Part shown: positions 1-7,282 of the stretch, piece by piece | Position numbering within the stretch: position 1 is the first letter of the stretch | How the letters are laid out: each line of letters opens with the position of its first letter | From: an uncultured Eubacteriales bacterium | Lineage (GTDB): Bacteria > Bacillota > Clostridia > Lachnospirales > CAG-274 | Assembly (NCBI GenBank): GCA_902495025.1 | Contig: CABUWB010000047.1 | Location: 1 to 10,334 of the forward strand | DNA: 10,334 nucleotides | Reading direction: 5' to 3' | Made by a program: the position numbers and the translations under genes | The notes under the pieces: generated by a model | Databases searched by the model: none | Told to the model about the DNA's origin: nothing | Seen by the model: only the letters and a program-made list of their open reading frames with translations

Positions 1-1354
1 CTGCGAAAATATTGTTTATGGTAAAGGTGGAAATACTGTTTTGCAATTTGAGTCAGAAGGACAGGCGGTTGAGTTTGCTAAAAGGCTTACTTTGCAGGTA
101 AGACGGGATTTTAATGGTATGGAACTCTTCGTCAAGGTGATGAAATATGACGAGAATAAAACTCCGGCGGAAAATATAGACCAGTTGTGTATTCAGCTTG
201 AAGAGAAAAAATCTATAAGACGTTCTGCTTTTCAAAGATATAGTTTCGGTGTGGATTGTATGATAAAAGAGAGTGAGGATGTATATACAAAAGAAAAAAG
301 AGTTGCGACGCAAGGTGAAAAATATCCTGATTATTACCTTGCAGAGGATTTAAACGATTTGGGATGCTCGGGGGGCGAGAAAAGTTTTGTGGCAGTTGTG
401 CATATAGACGGAAACTCAATGGGAAATCGTGTAAGGAATTTAAAGGAAAAATACGGAAGCCAATGCGGCAGAGAGGGCTGGGAACGGTTTAAAAAAAAAT
501 ACAGGCAGTTTTGCGATAGTACGGACAGAGATTATAAAGCTGTCTTTGATGAAATGGTCCATATAATAATACAAAATATAGAAAGTGGAAATTTTTCAGA
601 CCTGAATTTGAAACAAAAAAACGGAAAAAAGATATTGCCTATAAGAAAAATTATATTGGCTGGTGACGATGTATGTTTTGCCTGTGATGGAAGAATAGGT
701 CTGGAATGTGCCAATATATTCTTAAAAAGGCTTATGTCAATAAAGAATCCTCTGGATGATGAACCATATTATGCAGCGGCGGGTGTATGTATAGTGCATT
801 CAAAGTTCCCTTTTTACAGAGCCTATAATGTTGCAGAGGGAATGTGCAGAAGTGCCAAGCATTTTATTGCTGAAAATGCCGAAAGCCCTGAGGGGGAGGG
901 AAGGGCAGCTGCTATTGACTGGCATATAGATTTCGGTGAAATGGAAGGCTCAGTTTCGGAGCTTAAGAAAAACTATATAGCAAAGGATAATACAAATCTC
1001 TTGTTGCGCCCATATTATGTGGGCGGTGGAAAAATAATATGCTATGACAGTTTTAAAAAGATACTTACTAGCTTGCAGAAAGAGAGGGCATATATTCCAA
1101 GAAGTAAGATGAAAAGGCTGCGAGAGGCTTTAAAAAAAGGTAAAACTGCATCTGAATATTTTATCAGGTTTAATAAAATAGAAGATATATTATATAACCC
1201 TATAAACGATATTGTAACGGTTGATAACAGTCAAGCAAAGGGCTTGAATGATTTAAAGATTGAAAAAGGAATATATTATGGGGATAAATGCGTAGTATTT
1301 GATGCAATTGAAAGTGTGGATATGTTTGTTTCTATAAAGGAGGCACAGGAATGA
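1..1354 (+). CDS. cas10: Cas10, large subunit of type III CRISPR effector (5' end outside window)
   Basis: This is the C-terminal 450 residues of Cas10; the frame is open from base 2, so the N-terminus (and any HD nuclease domain) lies off the left edge. Fragment residues 1-50 look like the end of the first palm-like domain (a glycine-rich YGKGGN stretch). The second palm domain has its first metal-binding Asp in HIDGNSMG (Asp at 407-409) and the paired aspartates in LAGDDV (659-670). The usual GGDD is therefore AGDD, but both Asp are kept, so cyclic oligoadenylate synthesis is plausible. The C-terminal domain 4 is suggested by IPRSKMKRLREAL (about 1094-1132). I see no CxxC pair of the zinc ribbon common between the two palms. 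The TGA overlaps the next ATG (ATGA). The family call is firm; catalytic activity is inferred. Confidence 0.93.
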   Translation, partial: CENIVYGKGGNTVLQFESEGQAVEFAKRLTLQVRRDFNGMELFVKVMKYDENKTPAENIDQLCIQLEEKKSIRRSAFQRYSFGVDCMIKESEDVYTKEKRVATQGEKYPDYYLAEDLNDLGCSGGEKSFVAVVHIDGNSMGNRVRNLKEKYGSQCGREGWERFKKKYRQFCDSTDRDYKAVFDEMVHIIIQNIESGNFSDLNLKQKNGKKILPIRKIILAGDDVCFACDGRIGLECANIFLKRLMSIKNPLDDEPYYAAAGVCIVHSKFPFYRAYNVAEGMCRSAKHFIAENAESPEGEGRAAAIDWHIDFGEMEGSVSELKKNYIAKDNTNLLLRPYYVGGGKIICYDSFKKILTSLQKERAYIPRSKMKRLREALKKGKTASEYFIRFNKIEDILYNPINDIVTVDNSQAKGLNDLKIEKGIYYGDKCVVFDAIESVDMFVSIKEAQE

Positions 1355-1905
1355 AGATAAAAATAGAGTTGCTTAGTAATACTGTCTTCGGCTCCGGCAA
1401 AAGTGTACCGGGTGGTGAAGATATTTCAATTCTGCTTGATGAGGCGGGATTTCCGTACTTAAAGGGCTCTACCTTTAAAGGTGTTCTCAGGGAAGAACTT
1501 GAAAATCTTATTGATTGGGGATATTGGCAGGAAAATGAAGCGCCTGATGTGGAGAAACTTTTCGGAAAAGCTGGGGAAGATTCAGAGGATGACAGGCTTA
1601 TGCTTACAGACTTTACAGTATCCAATTATGTGAGAAATGCTGTGCTATCTCAAAAAGATATAACAAAGGAGGAAATAATAAACTGTTTTACCGATACATA
1701 TACCTTTACAAGCATTGAAAACGGAGTGGCCAAAAAAGGCTCCTTAAGAATCTGCAGATACATAAACAAAGGTATGATTTTCTATGGTGAAATAAGCTGC
1801 GGCAAAAAATATGAAGAATATGTCAGAGCTGGACTCAGAGCGGTAAAATATATGGGCTCTATGAGGACAAGGGGCTTTGGCTGTGTAAAGGTAAGTGAGG
1901 TGTGA
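1351..1905 (+). CDS. Single-domain Cas7-like RAMP protein (Csm3-type backbone subunit)
   Basis: A 184-residue protein with one RAMP (RRM-like) fold, predicted to be a Cas7 backbone subunit that coats crRNA. The family hallmarks are YLKGSTFKG (36-44), matching the conserved PYIPGSSLKG element of Csm3-type proteins, and a C-terminal glycine-rich loop GSMRTRGFG (169-177). Asp24, in SVPGGEDISILLD, sits where the Csm3 target-RNA-cleaving Asp falls (Csm3 pattern GGxD), so this subunit may cut RNA; that is by-eye alignment. It is shorter than typical Csm3 and lacks the long HRVxIDRxTG segment. The start is set by AAAGGAGG (1336-1343) seven bases before ATG, and the ATG overlaps the cas10 stop. A Cas7 gene directly before a Cas5-type gene mirrors the domain order of the III-Dv Cas7-Cas5-Cas11 fusion. 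Confidence 0.85.
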   Translation: MKIKIELLSNTVFGSGKSVPGGEDISILLDEAGFPYLKGSTFKGVLREELENLIDWGYWQENEAPDVEKLFGKAGEDSEDDRLMLTDFTVSNYVRNAVLSQKDITKEEIINCFTDTYTFTSIENGVAKKGSLRICRYINKGMIFYGEISCGKKYEEYVRAGLRAVKYMGSMRTRGFGCVKVSEV

Positions 1906-1908
1906 GGC

Positions 1909-3393
1909 ATGACGGTTATAGAGTATAAACTTAAAAATATCAAGCCGATAAAAATAAATGATAGTAACAGGGGAGGAACTAACCAGCTTGAAACTTTAAA
2001 ATATATTACAGGTTCTTCAGTCAGAGGCTATGTTATCAGCAGACTTGACAAGGTCTATTTGGACAAAAACAAAAAAAATGTTCTCTCTCCAGTTACAAGG
2101 TTTTACAATGCTTATCCTTTGGTGGGGGACGAAATTTCTCTCCCTTCACCAAAGATATATTATGCTGCAAAGAATAGTCCTGATAAACTGTTTTCTGTTC
2201 TGGATAGGGATATAGATGGCATGAAAAGAGCTGATATGGGTGATTTCTGCACGATTGCAGACGATGTTGTTAATTGTTTCAGTACTTCTCTTGGTGAAAC
2301 CATGAATAATAATGTAGGCGAGAAAAAAATTTTCAGAAGCAGATTTATTAGTGCAAATCAAAAATTCGGCGGTTACATTGTAACGGAGGAAACAGAGCTT
2401 GCAGATAAAATAATAGATATTCTGAAAGGAGGAATCTGCATAGGAGCAGGTATATCGAATGGTTTTGGAAGGTGTAGTTGTATTTCTGCAAAAATAATTA
2501 CGGATATGCCTTATAGCAGTTACCGTATTGAAAGCCTTGATAAAAACAGGGAGATTAAGTTGATGCTTTTATCCGATACTGTAATGGTCAACAGCTATGG
2601 AGAGCCATGTGGACTTGATGTTGAATATCTGAAAAGTGAACTGGGTGATTTTGAAATTAAGAGGAGCTCTGCATCTGTTGTACGAAGTCTTGGGTATAAC
2701 AATACATGGGGCTGCGCAATTCCGTCTGTGACAATGTATGAAAAGGGCAGTGTTTTCAGCTTAAGCTTTGCTGATGAGCCTGACCTTGAAAAAATCAGAT
2801 GTCTTGAGGAAAAGGGAATAGGAATAAGAAGAGAAGAGGGCTTTGGACAAATAGTATTTACCGATAAACTGTCTGAAACTGCTTTAAGGCATGAGTTATC
2901 CAAAAGAAATGAAACGGAAGATGAATTAATCCGAGGCGTAGACGCTGAAGATGCAGATGGGCTAAATGCTGATGATAAAGCGGTGCTAAAGCAGCTTGCG
3001 GCAAAATATTATGATATGCTTATTAATGAGAGGATACAGCAATATGTTGTAGATAATAAAACAAATAATTTTAAGGGAATATCAAAAAGTGCGCTGGGAA
3101 ATGTAATGTCAATGATTACTGTACTTAAATACTCGCCTTTGGAGGCTGAGAGCAAGCTGAAAACCTTTTTTGAAAATATGTCAAAGAGAACTGAGAGCGC
3201 AGCTAAGCCTTATAAAATAACGGAAAGATATATAACTTATATATTTCAGACAAATATTTCTGATGTGCTGGATATAAAAGATAATGTATTCGGACAGGCC
3301 TTTGATGATGTAATGGAGCCTTTTATAAAAATGTGGTACAAGCTGGAGCTTCTTGAAAATGAAATCAGATATGGTTTTAGGAAGGAGGAATAG
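1909..3393 (+). CDS. csx10: Csx10-family RAMP (Cas5-type subunit) with helical C-terminal extension
   Basis: A 494-residue Csx10-like protein, the Cas5-type subunit of III-D complexes that is expected to hold the 5' crRNA end. Features in order: YITGSSVRG (32-40), the first RAMP element; an FRSRF stretch (142-146) at the place of the Csx10 'vFrGri' strand; IGAGISNGFGR (178-188), the first glycine-rich loop; and GIGIRREEGFGQ (303-314), the second loop with the 'GIGERRxEGFG' form typical of Csx10. Residues about 325-494 lie after the RAMP core. They have no glycine loops, are charged and look mainly alpha-helical, and could be a fused small subunit (Cas11-like). It starts three bases after the previous stop, with GAGG (1897-1900) upstream. 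The Csx10 assignment is confident; the role of the tail is open. Confidence 0.88.
   Translation: MTVIEYKLKNIKPIKINDSNRGGTNQLETLKYITGSSVRGYVISRLDKVYLDKNKKNVLSPVTRFYNAYPLVGDEISLPSPKIYYAAKNSPDKLFSVLDRDIDGMKRADMGDFCTIADDVVNCFSTSLGETMNNNVGEKKIFRSRFISANQKFGGYIVTEETELADKIIDILKGGICIGAGISNGFGRCSCISAKIITDMPYSSYRIESLDKNREIKLMLLSDTVMVNSYGEPCGLDVEYLKSELGDFEIKRSSASVVRSLGYNNTWGCAIPSVTMYEKGSVFSLSFADEPDLEKIRCLEEKGIGIRREEGFGQIVFTDKLSETALRHELSKRNETEDELIRGVDAEDADGLNADDKAVLKQLAAKYYDMLINERIQQYVVDNKTNNFKGISKSALGNVMSMITVLKYSPLEAESKLKTFFENMSKRTESAAKPYKITERYITYIFQTNISDVLDIKDNVFGQAFDDVMEPFIKMWYKLELLENEIRYGFRKEE
3382..3388 (+). promoter_or_regulatory. Ribosome binding site setting the start of the double Cas7 gene
   Basis: AAGGAGG lies nine bases before the ATG at 3398, inside the last codons of csx10. 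It decides in favour of this start over the in-frame ATG at 3353, which lies within csx10 and would add 15 residues (MKMKSDMVLGRRNRI) that do not belong to a RAMP fold. Confidence 0.85.
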
Positions 3394-3397
3394 AATA

Positions 3398-4684
3398 ATG
3401 GCTAAGTTTGTTGGGGTGCTTATTTATAAGATAAAAGCTAAAGCTTTGCAGCCGCTGCATATTGGCAGCTCCGAAGGGGATATGAACATACTTACGGACA
3501 GTATATATAAAAAGCCATATATTCAGGCAAACAGTCTGGCGGGTGCATTTGGCGAATATGCAGATGAACATATGGATGCGGAACGAAAAGCGGAGCTTTT
3601 TGGCAGTGTATCAGCGGGGAAAAGCAAAATAGTGTTCTCTAACGGAGAAATACTGAAAAACAAGGAAATTGAACTCAGACCTCGAGTGAAAATAAATCAG
3701 GATTATGGCATAGTGAGCAATAAATTCGAGGTTCAGCTTTTAAGTCCGGGGGCAGATTTGGAGTTTACCATATCGGTGTTTGAAAATGAAAAAATAAATG
3801 ATGATGGTACGGCTGCAAGAGAGGATTATGCTGAAACGGCAGAGATGCTTGTTTCTGCTTTTAATGACGGAAAAATATTGCTGGGCGGACAAAAGACAAA
3901 CGGCTGTGGTAAATTTGAGGTTACATATTTGGGTTTTAAAAAGTTTAATCTGTATGATAAAAAGGATTGTGAGGCATGGTTAAACTCCGATATAGAATTT
4001 GAAGACGTAACAGACAAGGTATTGAAGCATACGGAAAGCGACTGCTACAATATATCAATGAGGGCTGACATAATGGAAACGCTTATAGTTAAAAGCACAG
4101 CCACGTTTTCATCTAATAATGTGAATAAGTTTGTCAATTCTGAGTCCATAAAAAACAGCGCAGGTGATTATTTTGTGCCGGGTAGTTCAATAAAGGGCGT
4201 GCTGAAAGGACGCATATATTCAATAGGTGAATATATGAAGCTTAACAAAAATATATTGGATGAGATGTTTGGCGCAGAAGCAGAGATAAGCAATACGGAT
4301 ACAGGTATTGCTGGTAAGGTTATGTTTGAGGATGCCATTATTGATAAAAGCAGGGCAAGAGTTATACATAGGGTGAAAATTGATAAGTTTACGGGAGGTG
4401 CCTATGGTGGAGGTAAATTTGATGAAATGCCTGTCGCAGGGGTGCTTACCATAACTGTAAGAGTGCCCAAAAAAATGGTCAATAGCTGTGCAGCCGCAGC
4501 ACTTGTAATGATGGCTTTAAGAGATTTAGGGTGCGGTGTAATAAGTCTTGGAGGTCTTTCGTCAGTAGGCAGGGGCTTTATAGAAGCAGATGCTTTAAAT
4601 ATAGATAATGAAGATGAAAGAAAAATATTCAGACAGGGAATGAACAGACTTAAAGAGCTTGTTGAGCAGATAGGCGGTGTGTGA
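3398..4684 (+). CDS. Tandem double Cas7 RAMP protein (Cas7-2x type)
   Basis: A 428-residue protein made of two Cas7-like RAMP domains, predicted to supply two adjacent backbone subunits of the effector. Domain 1 (about 1-200) has HIGSSEGDMNILTD, with Asp28 at the Csm3 catalytic position, then PYIQANSLAG in place of the usual PxxPGSSLKG, and a glycine loop LLGGQKTNGCGK (161-172). Domain 2 (about 225-425) has YFVPGSSIKG (258-267), the classic HRVKIDKFTGGA segment (324-335) shared with Csm3, and a C-terminal loop LGGLSSVGRG (384-393). In domain 2 the stretch before the PGSS element reads NNVNKFVNSESI with no Asp, so its nuclease site may be lost. It is four bases downstream of csx10. This matches the Cas7-2x subunit described for III-Dv; correspondence of individual domains is inferred. 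Confidence 0.88.
   Translation: MAKFVGVLIYKIKAKALQPLHIGSSEGDMNILTDSIYKKPYIQANSLAGAFGEYADEHMDAERKAELFGSVSAGKSKIVFSNGEILKNKEIELRPRVKINQDYGIVSNKFEVQLLSPGADLEFTISVFENEKINDDGTAAREDYAETAEMLVSAFNDGKILLGGQKTNGCGKFEVTYLGFKKFNLYDKKDCEAWLNSDIEFEDVTDKVLKHTESDCYNISMRADIMETLIVKSTATFSSNNVNKFVNSESIKNSAGDYFVPGSSIKGVLKGRIYSIGEYMKLNKNILDEMFGAEAEISNTDTGIAGKVMFEDAIIDKSRARVIHRVKIDKFTGGAYGGGKFDEMPVAGVLTITVRVPKKMVNSCAAAALVMMALRDLGCGVISLGGLSSVGRGFIEADALNIDNEDERKIFRQGMNRLKELVEQIGGV
4672..4679 (+). promoter_or_regulatory. Weak ribosome binding site deciding the csx19 start
   Basis: AGGCGGTG, one mismatch from AGGAGGTG, lies seven bases before ATG 4687 but only one base before the in-frame GTG at 4681. The ATG is therefore the likelier start. 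The site lies within the end of the upstream gene, which suggests coupled translation. Confidence 0.6.
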
Positions 4685-4686
4685 AC

Positions 4687-5082
4687 ATGAATGAAAAAGA
4701 ATTTGCAAAAATCCATGAGTTTAAATTTAGCAATATAAAGGAAATCAGTTTCAGCGATAAAGATGAATATGATTTTGTGTTGATTTTTAGATTTTCCATG
4801 GTGCAGCTTATTCCATTTAGGGAGTTTACAGGTTTTGATGATGATGTAACAGAGGTAAGATTTTTTAATGCAAAAAAGGAATTGAGAATTTTCGACTATA
4901 ACGGTAATTTAAGAGGTATCTTAATTGAGGATAACGGAGATGAAATTACAAGGGAATATTACAGAAGGCTTTACAAAGGTTTTGGCTACAAAAAAATAAA
5001 AATTAAGGAATATATAGGATTTGATAATGACGGACAGGCCTATGTAAGGTCTGTAAGGCTTTGTGGTGCAGAAGAGGGGTGA
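4687..5082 (+). CDS. csx19: Csx19-like small protein (TIGR03984-type)
   Basis: A 131-residue protein with no obvious enzymatic motif. Two stretches match what I recall of Csx19: EVRFFNAKKELRIF followed by NLRGILIE (from residue 56), where Csx19 has a pattern like 'EaRlFnxxgElxlW..lRGRlI'; and EYIGFDNDGQAYVRSVRL (108-125), where Csx19 has 'hYidyDxDGqaxixxsRL'. In the III-Dv complex Csx19 is reported as a structural component, so the same role is likely here. The position between the double Cas7 and the TIGR03986 RAMP fits that genomic association. It appears short for the family and divergent at the N-terminus. Its stop at 5080-5082 is one base before the next ATG. The assignment rests on remembered motifs and was not searched. 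Confidence 0.68.
   Translation: MNEKEFAKIHEFKFSNIKEISFSDKDEYDFVLIFRFSMVQLIPFREFTGFDDDVTEVRFFNAKKELRIFDYNGNLRGILIEDNGDEITREYYRRLYKGFGYKKIKIKEYIGFDNDGQAYVRSVRLCGAEEG
5074..5079 (+). promoter_or_regulatory. Ribosome binding site for the TIGR03986-type RAMP gene
   Basis: GAGGGG sits inside the last codons of csx19. From its GAGG core, ATG 5084 is six bases away and ATG 5090 twelve, so 5084 is preferred. The upstream in-frame GTG at 5063 lies before the site and is rejected as start. Confidence 0.55.
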
Positions 5083-5083
5083 T

Positions 5084-7279
5084 ATGTTTATGGCAGATAA
5101 ATTTTATAATAAGTACAATGGTAAAAAAGAGTGGCACGAAGGAAAAAGTAACAAACCGGGCAGAGAACTTAAACTTAAATATTCAGGTGCACCTTATAAC
5201 TTTGTGCCGCTTTATAACAGCGTCTATCAAAGATATGGTAATATAACGGAGCTGCCGCGCCATAACGAGATAAGACAGGACTTGCTTTCGGGTGAAATTA
5301 AATATACATTTAAGGCGGAAACGGATATTTTTGTGTCGAACGGTGCAGAAGACAAGAAGGAAATTGATTTTTATAAAAATTTAGGGGATAAATATGCTGT
5401 GCCTGGTTCAACAATGAGAGGACTTATAAGAAGCAATATGACGATACTTGGTTTTTCAAATCCTACAGGAGATATTGAAAACAAGAGGTTTATGTTCAGG
5501 CAGGTGAGTAGCTTCAGTAAAAGTGAAACTATCTGCAGGCTTAACAAGTATTACAAAGCAACTCTCGGTATTGATGATAAAATTGGTGCAAAGCCCAGAA
5601 AGGTAAGGAGCGGATACATTAAAAAGGTGGGCAGCAATTATTATATTTACGCTGCAAAGGAGGAAAAAACAAAAGTCTATTCGGGTTTTTACAGAGTAAG
5701 AGTAGACAAGGACGTTCAGCAGGATATAAAAAGTTTTGCATATATCAGTGATTTGCTTGTAAATACTCCACTGCTTTCAAAGAACGGTGAATATACTGGT
5801 GAGTTTGCGGATAATCCTTTCTATTACCCATGCTTCAGGGAGATAACCTATACAGTATCGGGAGATATAGTTACAGGAATATATGCCCCTGATGATAAGG
5901 ATGACGAAAAAAGACATAAAGGCTATGTAATTTTTACAGGTAACATAAAAACAAAGCAAAAGTCAGGTGAGATGAAAAATAAGCAGAGCTTTTATGTAAT
6001 ACCTGAGATAAATGAAAAACAATTTGGTCTTATTGATGAGGAAATTGTTACCCGTTTTAAAGATGATGTAAAGGCTAAACAGAGTAATCTGAAAAATCAT
6101 TTCGAATTGGAGGATTGCAGGAGCAGAAACCTTCCAGCAGATAACGTTGAATTTTATAGCCTGCCCTATAGGGAGGGAGAAATTAAGCCGATTTTTTATA
6201 TTGGTGATATTTACAATAATGGAGCAGATAAAAAATGTGCTGTAAGCGAAATTGGCTTTACTCCAATGCTCAGAATATTCTATAACAAAACAATTCATGA
6301 CGGTATAGATGACCAAATAAAGAAGGCAGCACGTTTTGATTATGTATCTTCAATATTCGGCTTTACATCAGAAAATAGTGATGTTGCATATAAATCAAGG
6401 GTATATTTTAGTGATGCTGTTACAGAGTGCAAGAAAACCGAATGTGCAAGATACTATACATTAGGTTCTCCAAGGGCTAGCAGTTATATTGATTATATTA
6501 AAAAAGGCTGTGATTATAATTGTGACTGTATTGAGATAAGGGGAATAAAGCAGTATTGGCTGCGTGATAGAATAATTACTGAGGATGAAGCGCATAAAAA
6601 TAAGGGAGATAAACGAAACAAGAATGTTGAGCAGTGCATAAAGCCAATAGCCGCAGAGAACACATTTACAGGTATAATAGCCTTTAAAAATCTTTCGGCA
6701 GATGAGCTGGGACTGCTGCTGTGGTGCCTGAAGCTGGAAAACGGCATTGATAAAGGGGATAAATATTATCATAGTATAGGGATGGCAGTTCCGTATGGTT
6801 ATGGACGCATCAGTTTTACGAATATCAGCCTGAGATTTTATGATTTTGAAAAAATGTATTCGGCAGATGATGAGTTGTCCTTTGACATTTTTGATGGGGA
6901 CGATGCGGATGTTGATACATACATTAACACTTATAAGGCTTTTATTAAGGAAGGGTTTATAAATAAAGATGTTGTGTCTGAGAAATCTGTTAAGAACTTT
7001 ATGCTTATGAAGAGCAGATTCCCTGATAGGGAGAGGATAAGATACATGAGTATTGATGATAAGGAGTATCAAAACCGTATTGTTCCGCTGCCGGATATTG
7101 AGACTGTACTTGATAATCAAATTGATTATGTAAAAAAAATAAATGAAGATGCTTTAGCTATGCAGAAAAAGCCTATAAGTTATAACACCCAGCCTGAAAG
7201 GAATCATCCAAAATCAGGTTTTGACAGTGAAACTTCAATAGGTAAGCAACTTGCTGTATTACTTGGAAAGGAGCAATAA
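5084..7279 (+). CDS. TIGR03986-family CRISPR RAMP protein (Cas7 with large insertion)
   Basis: A 731-residue RAMP protein of the kind found with Csx10 and Csx19 in III-D loci; probably the Cas7-insertion subunit near one end of the backbone. The N-terminal RAMP element is YAVPGSTMRG (104-113). A long insertion follows (about 130-420). The fold then resumes with FGF...SRVYFSDA (425-445), the family hallmark YYTLGSPRASS (457-467), and a glycine loop GMAVPYGYGR (566-575). The last about 120 residues are polar, with an unstructured Gln/Pro/Ser-rich end. The start at 5084 is chosen from the ribosome binding site; 5090 is possible. The gene follows csx19 by one base and precedes the effector by three. 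Which Asp cuts target RNA cannot be told by eye. Confidence 0.88.
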   Translation: MFMADKFYNKYNGKKEWHEGKSNKPGRELKLKYSGAPYNFVPLYNSVYQRYGNITELPRHNEIRQDLLSGEIKYTFKAETDIFVSNGAEDKKEIDFYKNLGDKYAVPGSTMRGLIRSNMTILGFSNPTGDIENKRFMFRQVSSFSKSETICRLNKYYKATLGIDDKIGAKPRKVRSGYIKKVGSNYYIYAAKEEKTKVYSGFYRVRVDKDVQQDIKSFAYISDLLVNTPLLSKNGEYTGEFADNPFYYPCFREITYTVSGDIVTGIYAPDDKDDEKRHKGYVIFTGNIKTKQKSGEMKNKQSFYVIPEINEKQFGLIDEEIVTRFKDDVKAKQSNLKNHFELEDCRSRNLPADNVEFYSLPYREGEIKPIFYIGDIYNNGADKKCAVSEIGFTPMLRIFYNKTIHDGIDDQIKKAARFDYVSSIFGFTSENSDVAYKSRVYFSDAVTECKKTECARYYTLGSPRASSYIDYIKKGCDYNCDCIEIRGIKQYWLRDRIITEDEAHKNKGDKRNKNVEQCIKPIAAENTFTGIIAFKNLSADELGLLLWCLKLENGIDKGDKYYHSIGMAVPYGYGRISFTNISLRFYDFEKMYSADDELSFDIFDGDDADVDTYINTYKAFIKEGFINKDVVSEKSVKNFMLMKSRFPDRERIRYMSIDDKEYQNRIVPLPDIETVLDNQIDYVKKINEDALAMQKKPISYNTQPERNHPKSGFDSETSIGKQLAVLLGKEQ

Positions 7280-7282
7280 TTT

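Noticed and set aside
41..43. TTG as start codon of the first gene
   Set aside because: The frame is open to the left edge and the upstream residues (VYGKGGN) continue the Cas10 palm-like domain, so this is an internal codon.
3353..3397. ATG 3353 as start of the double Cas7
   Set aside because: It overlaps csx10 and has no good ribosome binding site, while ATG 3398 follows AAGGAGG at nine bases.
6461..7120. 219-codon open frame on the - strand
   Set aside because: It lies wholly opposite the TIGR03986-type gene, and its composition (Ile/Leu/Tyr-rich, no motif) fits a shadow frame.
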